A DNA stretch of 64,000 nt from Fibrobacter sp. UWB16 (GTDB lineage: Bacteria > Fibrobacterota > Fibrobacteria > Fibrobacterales > Fibrobacteraceae). Shown here one piece after another: positions 32,303-41,222 of this stretch (position 1 is the first letter of the stretch; each line of letters begins with the position of its first letter). Location of the stretch: assembly GCF_900215325.1 (NCBI RefSeq), contig NZ_OCMS01000001.1, forward strand, positions 372,001 through 436,000, written 5' to 3'. Made by a program: the position numbers and the translations under genes. The notes beneath the pieces were generated by a model. That model did no database searches. It worked only from the letters and a program-made list of their open reading frames with translations, and was not told the origin of the DNA.

Positions 32303-33001
32303 TCAGTGGTTAAGAACGAGTTTTTCTCTTAAATTTAGTAAATGCGGGATATGAAAATCCACCCAACTTGGCGCTTGGATGTTCGGATTCACGAGAACCG
32401 TCGTCCAGCCGCGTTCATGAGCGGGTTCCAAATTGCGGAGCGAATCTTCGAGCAGCACGATTTGCGACTTGTCGGGCGATTCCTGAGCCAGGACACCTCG
32501 CGCCACAAGCCATTTTTCAATTTTGTCGTACGCGCTCACGTGAGGCTTGCCTTCCCAATCCATGAGTTTGAGGTCAAAAACATCCTCAATTGCAGAATCG
32601 AGCTGCATGTGCGCCATGCCCGCGCGGCTCCAGTCCCCTCGCCCATTCGTAAACACAAAGCGATGCCCCACAAGCGACTTCAAGAGTTCAAGCTTTTCAG
32701 GCGCCACCTTCGGGTAAATCAGGTATTCGGGTTCATGGATAAAGTCAAAAAAGTCATCGGGATGCGTGCCGTTCATCGCCATGAGTCCCGAAAGCGTCGT
32801 CCCAAAGCGATGCAGATAATCCTTGCGGATTTCTGTGGCGCTTTCAAACGTCCCGCCCACGGTCTTTTGGACAAACTCAGCAATGCGATGGTCGAGCGAA
32901 TTTAAGACAAAGCGTTCCTCTTCGCCGTAAAGCGTCAAGTCGTAATCGAACAGCCAAATTTTCGAAGCATCGTTCTTGATGCCGATATCTAGCGCACTCA
33001 C
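32303..33001 (-). CDS. HAD-family pyrimidine 5'-nucleotidase-like phosphatase
   Basis: A 232-aa HAD hydrolase of the pyrimidine 5'-nucleotidase (SDT1/PPA-like) group. Catalytic motif 1 is WLFDYDLTLYG, motif 2 FVFTNGRGDW, the late Lys is in the KPHVSAYDKIEKW region, and motif 4 is IVLLEDSLRNL. The start is taken as the GTG at 33001, because AAGAGG lies 9 bases upstream and the frame above it overlaps the dGTPase stop codon. It follows dgt by 13 bp and is probably translated from the same message, fitting a role in nucleotide turnover. Exact substrate not determinable. Confidence 0.85.
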   Translation of the reverse strand: MSALDIGIKNDASKIWLFDYDLTLYGEEERFVLNSLDHRIAEFVQKTVGGTFESATEIRKDYLHRFGTTLSGLMAMNGTHPDDFFDFIHEPEYLIYPKVAPEKLELLKSLVGHRFVFTNGRGDWSRAGMAHMQLDSAIEDVFDLKLMDWEGKPHVSAYDKIEKWLVARGVLAQESPDKSQIVLLEDSLRNLEPAHERGWTTVLVNPNIQAPSWVDFHIPHLLNLREKLVLNH

Positions 33002-33014
33002 GGAGCAAGACCTC

Positions 33015-34322
33015 TTAGTAGCCCATCGCAAGCCCGCCAATTTGACGAGCAAGGTAAGTGGCGTAATTGTCCGTCATGCCGCTCACAAAGTCGAGTACCT
33101 GATGGTACGCTTCGGCGGTCGTCACACTTTGACCAATCTTGGCCTGCCCAATCAAGCGGACAATGCGGTTTGCACGGTACGAATTGCGGTCGTTTTGGCG
33201 GTAATCGTAAACGCCATTGATAAACGCATCGAGCACAGTGCTGAGCGTCGTATAGCTACCGACTTCAAGCTCCGTCTTACGGCGGTCCGGATAAATGCGT
33301 TCCACACCCAAGCGCTTTGCAATGCGAATGCCTTCCATCGTATCGGAACGGGAAAGATCAATCAAGTGCTTGTCGAGCGAACCTTCCATGATGCGGTCGT
33401 AATGCTTCACAAAGAGCACGGCCACATCATCAATCAAGTTCTGGATAGCTCGCCCGCGAATGCTGCTAAGGAAGTCTCTGAAGTTCTGACCATTTTCTTC
33501 GAACTCGCGGTCGATATCGACTTCCGGACCGCACAAGAAACTGAACATGTTGCGCACATCGCCAAACGTCAAAATGCCTAGTTCAATCGCATCTTCAACG
33601 TCGAGGATGGAATAGCAAATATCGTCAGCCGCTTCCATCAAGTACACGAGCGGATGGCGAGCCCAAACGCCATTTTCAATTTCCGGGATTCCAAGAATTT
33701 CAGCCGTTTCGCGGTAGAGTTCCGCTTCGGTGCGGAATAAGCTTGTCGGGCAACCGTAATACGCAAGTCGCGGGTACTTGATCATCGAACCGATTGTCGC
33801 ATACGTGAGTCGCATGCCGCCATCGAGGAAGTGGTATTCGAGCTTGCTCAAAATGCGGTGGCCTTGAGCATTACCATCAAAGTTTTCGAAGTCCGCAATT
33901 TCCTTGTCGTTAAGTTCAGACATCGGTGCGGAATGGCGATTCTTGCGGAACCATTCGCGGATAGCCGCTTCGCCCGCATGGCCAAATGGCGGGTTTCCAA
34001 TATCGTGAGCGAGGCATGCCGACTGCACAATCGTACCGAACTGGTATTCGTTCACGTACTTCGGCAAATGCTTTTTAATCAGGTGATACACCGTAATCGC
34101 GAGGCTACGACCCACACTCGAAACTTCGAGGCTGTGCGTGAGGCGGCTGTGAACATGGTCATTCACCGAAAACGGGTGAACTTGAGTCTTGCGGCCTAAG
34201 CGACGAAAAGCGGTAGAAAAAACGATGCGGTCGTAATCGCGATGGAAGTCAGAACGGTTCGGGTCCGGATCGGCCGGGTGACCGTAACGCGTTGCAGAAA
34301 GAAGCGTATCCCATTGTAGCAT
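33015..34322 (-). CDS. dgt: dGTPase-like dNTP triphosphohydrolase
   Basis: HD-domain enzyme that removes triphosphate from dGTP or other dNTPs. The 435-aa protein has the start RFRR-like region FSTAFRRLGRKTQVHPF, the metal ligands HSRLTHSLEVSSVGRSLA, LAHDIGNPPFGHAGEAAI (HD), and YLMEAADDICYSILDVEDA (late Asp). Length and the FGHAGE motif fit the Dgt family. It lies in a minus-strand run with thyA and a phosphoesterase upstream and a nucleotidase downstream. The 60-bp gap before it contains the purine-rich GACGAGAGAC repeat also seen at 51986 and 59659. Confidence 0.93.
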   Translation of the reverse strand: MLQWDTLLSATRYGHPADPDPNRSDFHRDYDRIVFSTAFRRLGRKTQVHPFSVNDHVHSRLTHSLEVSSVGRSLAITVYHLIKKHLPKYVNEYQFGTIVQSACLAHDIGNPPFGHAGEAAIREWFRKNRHSAPMSELNDKEIADFENFDGNAQGHRILSKLEYHFLDGGMRLTYATIGSMIKYPRLAYYGCPTSLFRTEAELYRETAEILGIPEIENGVWARHPLVYLMEAADDICYSILDVEDAIELGILTFGDVRNMFSFLCGPEVDIDREFEENGQNFRDFLSSIRGRAIQNLIDDVAVLFVKHYDRIMEGSLDKHLIDLSRSDTMEGIRIAKRLGVERIYPDRRKTELEVGSYTTLSTVLDAFINGVYDYRQNDRNSYRANRIVRLIGQAKIGQSVTTAEAYHQVLDFVSGMTDNYATYLARQIGGLAMGY

Positions 34323-34382
34323 ACTACAAATATAGATTTTAGACGAGAGACGAAAGACGAGAGAGTGTACGAAAACAGGTTA

Positions 34383-35381
34383 CTATAATGCTGTTCCAGC
34401 TTCGACCGAGACGAACTTTCGGTTATCGAGTTTCTGTTCACCCTCAAAACGGTAAGCAACAAGGCGCCCGTCACCGCGGTAGCCTGCAACGCTGTAATCC
34501 AGACAGCAAACGTTATCACGAATAAGTTCAGGCATCCCCGTCAACCAATAATGTCCAAAGAAAACAGGGCGTTCATTTTCGCCATAAAAATCGCGAGTCT
34601 GGATTTCAAGCGGAACTTCGAGCGGAGGCAATTCGACTCCCGGCTGGAAACTGAGTTCCTGCAAATTTTTGTTCTTCGGGCAAATCCACCAGCGAATACG
34701 AGTGCGCTTGCGAAGTACGCCTTCGGCATCGCGGAACATCACGCCCTCCGGCAAATCCAATTCCGGGCCCTTCAAGAACAAACTTATCGGCCAGTACAGC
34801 GAATCATCGTATTCATCATCCTTGTCATTCGCACGAGCAATCAACTCATCGAAATTGCCATCCATAAAAGAATGGATGTTTTCGGCTTTAAGCAACTCGG
34901 CGCATTTCAAGTCAAAGCAGGCGTGCTGCGCACGGAACAAATCCGTTTCCAAGTAAAACGGGAGCGTCTTGAGGAAATCCAGCATTTCCTGAAATTCCGC
35001 CTTGCGCCCGCGATAGCTCTCGACCGTCTTCACGTGAATCGCTACTTTGTTAAAAGTATGCTCACGCAAATAACCGCCGTGAATCGCTTTTAAAGGTCGC
35101 CCACCGGCTCCATTCTCGTGCCAAAAGCTAAGCGCATTGAACTCGTGATTGCCCATCAGCGCCACAGCAGAACCTGCATCGCGCATGGCGCGCACGAGAT
35201 TCACCGTCTCGCGCACTTGACTCCCGCGGTCAATGTAATCGCCTAAAAATACAACCGTACGTTCATCGCCCGGATAGCGGAAAGCTCCGCCGCGTTCTTC
35301 GTAGCCTAGCTTTTTAAGGAGCACCACGAGTTCATCGTAGTGCCCATGAATATCGCCAATGAAGTCGATAGAAGCGTTCAT
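34383..35381 (-). CDS. PPP-type metallophosphoesterase
   Basis: A 332-aa calcineurin-like phosphatase. The three metal motifs are seen: FIGDIHGHYDEL, VVFLGDYIDRGSQV and ALMGNHEFN. Bis(5'-nucleosyl)-tetraphosphatase PrpE and lambda-type protein phosphatases share this layout, so the substrate could be a diadenosine polyphosphate or a phosphoprotein. Its ATG overlaps the thyA stop codon by one base (TAATG), which implies translational coupling to thymidylate synthase. An in-frame start 11 codons earlier lies inside thyA and is unlikely. Confidence 0.85.
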   Translation of the reverse strand: MNASIDFIGDIHGHYDELVVLLKKLGYEERGGAFRYPGDERTVVFLGDYIDRGSQVRETVNLVRAMRDAGSAVALMGNHEFNALSFWHENGAGGRPLKAIHGGYLREHTFNKVAIHVKTVESYRGRKAEFQEMLDFLKTLPFYLETDLFRAQHACFDLKCAELLKAENIHSFMDGNFDELIARANDKDDEYDDSLYWPISLFLKGPELDLPEGVMFRDAEGVLRKRTRIRWWICPKNKNLQELSFQPGVELPPLEVPLEIQTRDFYGENERPVFFGHYWLTGMPELIRDNVCCLDYSVAGYRGDGRLVAYRFEGEQKLDNRKFVSVEAGTAL

Positions 35382-36193
35382 TAAACCGCAATCGGAGCCT
35401 TGATAGTCGGCCACGGATCGTAATTTACAAGTTCAAAATCTTCGAACTTGAAATCGAACAAGTCCTTGACATCAGGATTCATCTTCATCGTTGGGAGCGC
35501 ACGCGGCGTACGCGAGAGCTGTTCACGAGCCTGGTCAAAGTGGTTGCTGTACAAATGCAAGTCGCCAAAAGTATGGACAAACTCGCCCGCTTCGTAACCG
35601 CAGACCTGAGCAAGCATCATCGTCAAGAGCGAATAAGACGCAATGTTAAACGGCACGCCAAGGAACATGTCGGCACTGCGCTGATAGAGCTGGCAGCTAA
35701 GCTTGCGCTTGCCACTAGCGCCTACACCGCCCACATAAAACTGGAAAAGGCAATGGCACGGCGGCAAAGCCATCTTGTCAACTTCGGCGACGTTCCAGGC
35801 GCAAACCAAGTGACGGCGGGAATCCGGATTGTTCTTGAGGCTATTGATCAAGTTCGCAATCTGGTCGATATGTCCACCATCAGGTGTCGGCCAGGAGCGC
35901 CACTGGTGACCGTAAACCGGACCCAAGTCGCCATTTTCATCGGCCCATTCGTCCCAAATCGTAACCTTGTTATCGTGCAAGTACTTGATATTCGTATCGC
36001 CCTTCAAGAACCACAGCAGTTCGTGAATGATACTGCGCAAGTGGAGTTTCTTGGTCGTAAGGCACGGAAAGCCCTTGGAAAGGTCAAAGCGAGTCTGGCG
36101 GCCAAACACAGAGCGAGTGCCGGTGCCAGTGCGGTCGGAACGGTCTACACCATTATCGATTATATCTTTAAGAAGATCTAAGTATTGCTGCAT
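35381..36193 (-). CDS. thyA: Thymidylate synthase
   Basis: Methylates dUMP to dTMP with methylene-tetrahydrofolate. The 270-aa protein (264 in E. coli) has [40 protein letters not shown], the catalytic loop [12 protein letters not shown] with the active-site Cys, [26 protein letters not shown], and [16 protein letters not shown]. The start at 36193 matches the family N-terminus. The longer frame adds 24 non-family residues. It heads the minus-strand nucleotide cluster with the phosphoesterase, dGTPase and nucleotidase genes. Confidence 0.97.
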   Translation of the reverse strand: MQQYLDLLKDIIDNGVDRSDRTGTGTRSVFGRQTRFDLSKGFPCLTTKKLHLRSIIHELLWFLKGDTNIKYLHDNKVTIWDEWADENGDLGPVYGHQWRSWPTPDGGHIDQIANLINSLKNNPDSRRHLVCAWNVAEVDKMALPPCHCLFQFYVGGVGASGKRKLSCQLYQRSADMFLGVPFNIASYSLLTMMLAQVCGYEAGEFVHTFGDLHLYSNHFDQAREQLSRTPRALPTMKMNPDVKDLFDFKFEDFELVNYDPWPTIKAPIAV

Positions 36194-36211
36194 ATTGTAA
36201 TTATATAAAAA

Positions 36212-36376
36212 TTGACTGGATTCTTCGGACTTCGTCCTCAGAATGACGTCATTACGTTTTCTCAAACCGAAGCAACTTCGTCCTCAGAATGACGTCATTA
36301 CGTTTTCTCAAGCCGAAGCAACTTCGTCCTCAGAATGACGTCATTACGTTTTCTCAAACCGAAGCGACTTCGTCGT
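36212..36376. repeat. 46-bp tandem repeat derived from a GGATCC-type hairpin
   Basis: The array starts with a hairpin copy (ACTGGATTCTTC, inner stem GGAC/GTCC, then CTCAGAATGACG). From 36229 a 46-bp unit beginning ACTTCGTCCTCAGAATGACG repeats at 36229, 36275 and 36321, with a partial fourth at 36367. There are no spacers. The last units run into the 3' end of the small gene at 36354. Confidence 0.9.
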
Positions 36377-36614
36377 TTCCGAACACGTCCACGCGTTTGT
36401 ACTGCTTAGCGACCTTACCTTCCACTTCAGCAGCGGTTTGCAACAAAAGTTTGTTCAAAGCCTGCAAAATCAAGTCTTGCGTGTGCTTGGGCACGGGTTT
36501 CTTGCCGAGGCGCGCCTTCTGCACCATCTTGTGGTTCAAGTTCACGGGGAGCATTTCAACGAGATCGTGATTGCTAAAGTTGTTGGCTGTTAAAATTTCA
36601 TCAAGTTTTGTCAT
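36354..36614 (-). CDS. Small HTH-like protein, unknown function
   Basis: An 86-aa protein not recognised with confidence. MTKLDEILTANNFSNHDLVE is followed by LNHKMVQKARLGKKPVPKHTQDLILQALNKLL, a helical arrangement that could be a small DNA-binding fold with the basic stretch on the recognition helix. The ATG at 36614 fits better than the 13-codon extension, which lies in repeat DNA. Its last codons (EVASV and stop) are encoded by the tandem repeat at 36354-36376, so its C-terminus has been reshaped by repeat growth. It stands alone, upstream of thyA on the same strand. Confidence 0.6.
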   Translation of the reverse strand: MTKLDEILTANNFSNHDLVEMLPVNLNHKMVQKARLGKKPVPKHTQDLILQALNKLLLQTAAEVEGKVAKQYKRVDVFGNDEVASV

Positions 36615-36640
36615 ATACGATAATTTAGCAATTAATAAAG

Positions 36641-36692
36641 GCGATCCCGGCATGCTTCGACTTTGCTCAGCACAGGCTCCGGCCGGGATGAC
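36641..36692. repeat. Composite hairpin repeat
   Basis: Outer stem CCCGGC/GCCGGG with GCGAT before and ATGAC after, as in the GGAGAT family. The loop contains CTTCGACTTTGCTCAG, similar to the repeat at 9070. Confidence 0.6.
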
Positions 36693-36716
36693 AAAATGGC
36701 AACGTAGTTGCGATTA

Positions 36717-36749
36717 TAAGAAAAGCCCCGGGCTTATGCCCGGGGCTTT
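36717..36749 (-). terminator. Intrinsic terminator of the OmpA/TSP3 gene
   Basis: AAAGCCCCGGGC (36722-36733) pairs perfectly with GCCCGGGGCTTT (36738-36749), with TTTTCTT next on the minus strand. Confidence 0.88.
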
Positions 36750-36769
36750 GGTTGAGACTCTAAAAGTTA

Positions 36770-39139
36770 TTAGTCACCAACGTAGTTGCTTTCGCACTTC
36801 ATACCGTCATTTTCCGGTGTGACGAAGTGCATTTCAATACGACGGTTCATTTCGCGACCATCTGCCGTAGAGTTGTCGTCAACCGGGCAGGTAGAGCCGA
36901 GACCAATAGCCTTGATGCGGTTCTTAGCAACGCCGAACTTCGTGAGCTGCTTCATAACGGCCTTAGCGCGGCGGTCAGAGAGCTTGAGGTTCTTCTTAGC
37001 CTTACCGCGGTTGTCGGTATGACCCTGGATCACAATCTTGAGGTCCTTATAGGCTTCGTCTTCCTTGAGCTTCTGAGCGATACCCTTAAGGATTCTCTTA
37101 GCGTTAGCGTTGACGGTAGCAGAACCGCTCTTGAAGGAGATACCTTCGAGCTTTTCTACCTTCTTCTTCGGGCAGCCGAAGCCATCGTCGCCAGCTTCAT
37201 TCGGGCAGCGATCCATACCAGCGCAGACACCTTCGAAGAGGTTGAACATATTTCTTTCGGTGACCCAAGCATCGCAGACGCCATCCTTGTCAAGGTCCGG
37301 ATCCGGGAGCGGGCAACCATCGTTAGCGGCAACACCGTGTTCGAGCGGGCACTTGTCGAGACCCTTACAGGTCTTGGAGATGAACCATTCCTTAGCAACA
37401 GATTCGTCTTCAGCAGCCTTTTCGAAGTAGTAGCCGAGCTTCTTCTGAACAACCCATTCGTCGCAGATACCGTCGCCGTCGCTGTCCGGATCATCCCACG
37501 GGCAGCCCTTATTGCCGGCAGCACCAGCTTCACCCGGACACATGTCGTAGCCCTTGCAGACGCCGGCATACTGGTCAAGCTTGTTCTTGTCGGTGACCCA
37601 CGGAGAGCAGAGACCGTCGCCATCCGGATCCGGATTGTCTTCCGGGCAACCGTTGTTGACGAGCGTACCAGCTTCAGCCGGGCACTGGTCGATGCCTTCA
37701 CAAATTTCCTTGAACTGGTCAAGCTGACCCTTCTGGCTTACCCAAGAATCGCAGACGCCGTCCTTATCCGGGTCCGGGTCATCCGTCGGGCAACCATTGG
37801 TGCTATTACCCTTTTCGTTCGGGCACTGGTCGATACCTTCGCAAACATTGCGGAATTCGTCAAGCATACCCTTTTCAGAAACCCAAGCGTCGCAGACACC
37901 GTCTTCGTCGCTATCCGGGTTACCCATCGGGCAGCCAGAGTTCAAACGATGACCATAGTCATCCGGGCAACGGTCATCACCGTCAGCCACACCGTCACCA
38001 TCGCGGTCCTGCGGCATGAGGAAGCCAGACCAAGTAAGACCACCGAACAAAGCAACAGACGGGTTCACGCGAGTCTTCGTAGCCGTCGTGAACTGGATCG
38101 AACCATCATCAGCTTCTTTTTCAAGAACGTTAACATAGTTGATGTAGTTGTCGTTACCCATGTAGAAAGAAGCACCGATCTGGAGATCGAGGCCCACCGG
38201 AAGGTGGAACACTGCAGCACCAGTAATCTGCTTCATGTCGAGCTTCTGCTTGCCCGATTCGTCCTGGTATTTGAGATAGTTCCAGACAAAGTCATCAGTC
38301 TGAAGATCCATGTAGAATTCACCGAAGAACGAGAGGAAGTCAAGAACGTAGAATTCAAGAGCAGCGCTCACGAACGGGAAGGACAAGAATGCCTTGTCCA
38401 TGGACATGCGGTAACCACCGTTCACGTGAACGAGGAGAGGCATGACATCAACCTTGGAAAGGTCGAACGTCAAAGCGCCACCAACAGTCATAACAGACTT
38501 TTCGGAACCGAACGGGAAGGCATAGCCCAAGTCCTTCATAATGAATTCCGGTTCACGAATCCAGACACCCTGCTTGGTGTTCTTGGCGGTGTGGAAAGAA
38601 TATCTAAAGAATGCGGCGAAGTCGATAGGAACGTCTGCCGGAATCGGAGCACGAGCCTTAATGCTAGCCGTCAAGTTACCAATGTAACCTGTATTTGCAC
38701 CATAGAGGTCTGCGCCATCGCATGGCGTACCTTGAGCCGTTTCCAAAGCATGGGTATCGGGGTTTTCACGGCAAGTGGTCTTACCCTTGAACCTGTCATA
38801 GTAGACCGGCATGGTCACACCGATATCAAAGTAGTCCAAAAGACCGATAGCAAGACCAACGTAAGCGCTGACACCGAGGTAATCAGCAACTTCAGCCTGC
38901 TGGCGGGTGAAGCTGTTGTTCATGGCGTAAGGCTGTGTAGCATCGCCAGTCTTGAACATATCGTTACCGAATGCAAAATCACCCAAAGCTGTAAACACAA
39001 GCTTGGAATGACCAAGAGACTGAGCAGACTGTGTCTTATTGACACCAGCAAAGCCAGTCTTGTTTATCGTATTGGCATGACCAGCAAAGGCGGTTGATGC
39101 CGCCAAAGCTAGGGCCAATCCCATTGCTACTCGTTTCAT
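36770..39139 (-). CDS. OmpA-family protein with TSP3-like calcium-binding repeats
   Basis: A 789-aa outer-membrane protein. It has a signal peptide (AAST-AFA-GHA) and an N-terminal beta-barrel-like domain to about residue 375. About residues 378-660 contain five long calcium-binding units. Each has a D-x-D-x-DG(V/L/I)C acidic loop, W-V, then three further Cys in C-(E/K/A)G, DxCP and GCP. The C-terminal OmpA peptidoglycan-binding domain (FKSGSATVNANAKRIL, VIQGHTDNRGKAKKNLKLSDRRAKAVM, MNRRIEMHF) begins near 668. Such a protein anchors the outer membrane to peptidoglycan through a stiff Ca2+-dependent spacer. AAGGAG precedes the ATG by 7 bases. Confidence 0.92.
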   Translation of the reverse strand: MKRVAMGLALALAASTAFAGHANTINKTGFAGVNKTQSAQSLGHSKLVFTALGDFAFGNDMFKTGDATQPYAMNNSFTRQQAEVADYLGVSAYVGLAIGLLDYFDIGVTMPVYYDRFKGKTTCRENPDTHALETAQGTPCDGADLYGANTGYIGNLTASIKARAPIPADVPIDFAAFFRYSFHTAKNTKQGVWIREPEFIMKDLGYAFPFGSEKSVMTVGGALTFDLSKVDVMPLLVHVNGGYRMSMDKAFLSFPFVSAALEFYVLDFLSFFGEFYMDLQTDDFVWNYLKYQDESGKQKLDMKQITGAAVFHLPVGLDLQIGASFYMGNDNYINYVNVLEKEADDGSIQFTTATKTRVNPSVALFGGLTWSGFLMPQDRDGDGVADGDDRCPDDYGHRLNSGCPMGNPDSDEDGVCDAWVSEKGMLDEFRNVCEGIDQCPNEKGNSTNGCPTDDPDPDKDGVCDSWVSQKGQLDQFKEICEGIDQCPAEAGTLVNNGCPEDNPDPDGDGLCSPWVTDKNKLDQYAGVCKGYDMCPGEAGAAGNKGCPWDDPDSDGDGICDEWVVQKKLGYYFEKAAEDESVAKEWFISKTCKGLDKCPLEHGVAANDGCPLPDPDLDKDGVCDAWVTERNMFNLFEGVCAGMDRCPNEAGDDGFGCPKKKVEKLEGISFKSGSATVNANAKRILKGIAQKLKEDEAYKDLKIVIQGHTDNRGKAKKNLKLSDRRAKAVMKQLTKFGVAKNRIKAIGLGSTCPVDDNSTADGREMNRRIEMHFVTPENDGMKCESNYVGD

Positions 39140-39309
39140 AGAGTCTCCTTGTTTTGACCAACCCTTGAGTAGAGTTGTACTTATAGTAATGTTTATGTGA
39201 AATATAACTCTTTAAAAAAAAGTCCGCACTTTTTGACGTTAGTTTTGATTGATAAATAATACATACTTTTTATTATTTCCGCTTTTATTTATTTTTATTT
39301 ACAAAACAT

Positions 39310-40011
39310 TCACTTATAAAACGCACTTTCGAAGATTTCCGGATAAATTCGGCACAAACTTGTAAACCCTGATTTACCAATGATAATATGGTCCAAAACT
39401 GGTATTTGCAAAATTTTACCTGAAGCGCATAAAATTCGCGTTATAGACATGTCTTCTGGACTCGGTTCCAGCGATCCAGAGGGGTGATTGTGGACAAAAA
39501 TCACAGAAACAGCGCGATCTTCGATGGCCAAAGCAAAAGCTTCGCGCGGGTGAACAGGTGTTTGATTGACAAGCCCCGTCGTCAATTCATGGACGCGAAT
39601 GATGTAATTTGCAGAATTCAGCGAAATGACAACCAGATGTTCCTGCGATTCGTATTTCATATACGCCACGCGAGAAAGCACATCTTCGGGGACAGAAACA
39701 GGTATCGCCTTGTCGCTTAAAATAAAGCGTCCCGAGAGCTCCAAACAAGCTAAAATCTGTGCGGCTTTGACTTTTCCAAGTCCACGAATGCTCTTAAGAC
39801 GAGCAAGCGACGGAACTGACGTTTCCAGCGCCAAAAACTCCGAAAGTCGCCTAGAAAGCTCAAAAACACTGCACTCGTGGCTACCGCTCCCCAAAATAAT
39901 CGCAAGCAACTCTTCGTTACTCAAGGCACTGACACCTGAGCACTCCAGTTTTTCCCGTGGCATCATGTTAAATTCAGGCTTCGGAAAAACAGCAACAGGG
40001 TTATGGTTCAT
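39310..40011 (-). CDS. radC: RadC-like JAB-domain protein
   Basis: A 233-aa protein of the RadC/MPN family. The N-terminal helix-hairpin-helix region reads LSNEELLAIILGSGSHECSV and LKSIRGLGKVKAAQI. The C-terminal JAMM metalloprotease-like fold has IFVHNHPSGSLEPSPEDMSITR, with H-x-H-x7-S-x2-D metal ligands. RadC's role is still unclear; an early DNA-repair link was not upheld. AAGGAG is upstream of the ATG. It stands alone in AT-rich surroundings. Confidence 0.93.
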   Translation of the reverse strand: MNHNPVAVFPKPEFNMMPREKLECSGVSALSNEELLAIILGSGSHECSVFELSRRLSEFLALETSVPSLARLKSIRGLGKVKAAQILACLELSGRFILSDKAIPVSVPEDVLSRVAYMKYESQEHLVVISLNSANYIIRVHELTTGLVNQTPVHPREAFALAIEDRAVSVIFVHNHPSGSLEPSPEDMSITRILCASGKILQIPVLDHIIIGKSGFTSLCRIYPEIFESAFYK

Positions 40012-40084
40012 ATAGTATCTCCTTAAGATAGGTTTCTACTATATAAACACGCTTTTTTTAGAATTTCGACTACTTTTTTTTTGA

Positions 40085-40112
40085 AAAAAAATTGGCGGGG
40101 ATTAACCCGCCA
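40085..40112 (-). terminator. Intrinsic terminator of the beta-barrel gene
   Basis: TGGCGGG (40093-40099) pairs with CCCGCCA (40106-40112), with seven Ts following on the minus strand. Confidence 0.85.
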
Positions 40113-40120
40113 TCTAAACA

Positions 40121-41047
40121 TTAGAAGAAAACGTTGAGGACTAGCTGAATAGCGAACAAACTTGATTCGTTTTCGACAACCCTTGCTATGCGCAATTTTT
40201 TATCTTCAAAGGCGTAGATTTCCTTGTCATTTTCTTCAATTCCCCTAAGGTCCCAAATAAAGCGGAGACCAAGATCACATTGCAAGCCGCTGGCAAGGAA
40301 TGTTGTACCAAGGCCGGCAACAATGGACGGGATAAACGTCTTGACTTTCCATTCATCTTCGGCATCACGCTTAACGGTTTTAATTTCACCGTCTTTATAG
40401 TCGTAGTACTGAAAAGGAGTGCCATCCTCGTCCGTATATTCGTATTCATGGCTCGTATCCAAATTGAGATTAAGACGGACACCGCCTTCGACATACACAT
40501 ACGGAACTTGCAAGCGCAACATAAGCGGAATATTGAGGCTGTAGAGCGTTTTGGCGTCATTTACCTTGTATTCATGCCAATATTCGTCGTAGCCGTCAGC
40601 GCCCTTAATTTCTTCGGAAAGGTAGGTCATTCCAAAGTTCAATTCAGGAACAAACGAAAGAATCGGATTCAATGGGAACTTGACGATCAAACCGATATCG
40701 CCAGAAACACCGAGCCATTCATTTTCGCCATACTGTCTGACGAAATCCTTATCGGTCGGATAATTGGCCAAAGAGGCAAAACCAATGCCAAGGTGGAGAC
40801 CAAAACGCGTACGCTGGTTATCATTTTTTTTAGAGCCCTTACTTGGGCTACCATAAGACGAAGAGCGGGCCTCTTCGAAGCTCTTGTATTCAGGTTCGTT
40901 CGACGGGAGCTTATTGCCGTAACCGTCATCGACGGTTCCTTCGGACCTTGCTGCCGGGATATCGTTACCATAGCCATCGTCTTCGGCAAAAGCGTTTGCG
41001 CTAAGGCACATCATAGCGATAGCGGATGCAATAAAGAGCTTTTTCAT
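40121..41047 (-). CDS. Outer-membrane beta-barrel protein
   Basis: A 308-aa protein with signal peptide MKKLFIASAIAMMCLSANAFA. Residues 22-75 are disordered and carry two copies of DDGYGN (EDDGYGNDIPAA, VDDGYGNKLPSN). From about 80 on, alternating amphipathic strands (FGLHLGIGFASL, IGLIVKFPLNPILSFVPELNFGMTYL, FIPSIVAGLGTTFLASGLQCDLGLRF) end in a terminal aromatic, LVLNVFF, as in outer-membrane barrels sorted by Bam. The family resembles OmpW-like or outer membrane beta-barrel domain proteins. Specific function unknown. AAGGAG precedes the ATG; terminator at 40085. Confidence 0.82.
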   Translation of the reverse strand: MKKLFIASAIAMMCLSANAFAEDDGYGNDIPAARSEGTVDDGYGNKLPSNEPEYKSFEEARSSSYGSPSKGSKKNDNQRTRFGLHLGIGFASLANYPTDKDFVRQYGENEWLGVSGDIGLIVKFPLNPILSFVPELNFGMTYLSEEIKGADGYDEYWHEYKVNDAKTLYSLNIPLMLRLQVPYVYVEGGVRLNLNLDTSHEYEYTDEDGTPFQYYDYKDGEIKTVKRDAEDEWKVKTFIPSIVAGLGTTFLASGLQCDLGLRFIWDLRGIEENDKEIYAFEDKKLRIARVVENESSLFAIQLVLNVFF

Positions 41048-41222
41048 TTAATCTCCTTCAAATAACACAAATGTTATTTAAAAATTCAAAATTTGTTAGA
41101 TGAAGGATAAAATACAAAAATAGTAGACAACATTTCTAGAACTTTTTACAAAAAAATACCAAAAATGTTTTAAAAATCTACAACACGCCGAAATTTGGGA
41201 ATAAACGGCAAATTTGGATGTA

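Noticed and set aside
36229-36376. CRISPR array
   Set aside because: The 46-bp units abut directly with no spacers, and no cas gene is present.
36827-39097. A 756-codon open frame on the plus strand opposite the OmpA/TSP3 gene
   Set aside because: It mirrors the codon bias of the real minus-strand gene, has no recognisable domain and lacks a ribosome site. The minus frame has a signal peptide, TSP3 and OmpA domains.
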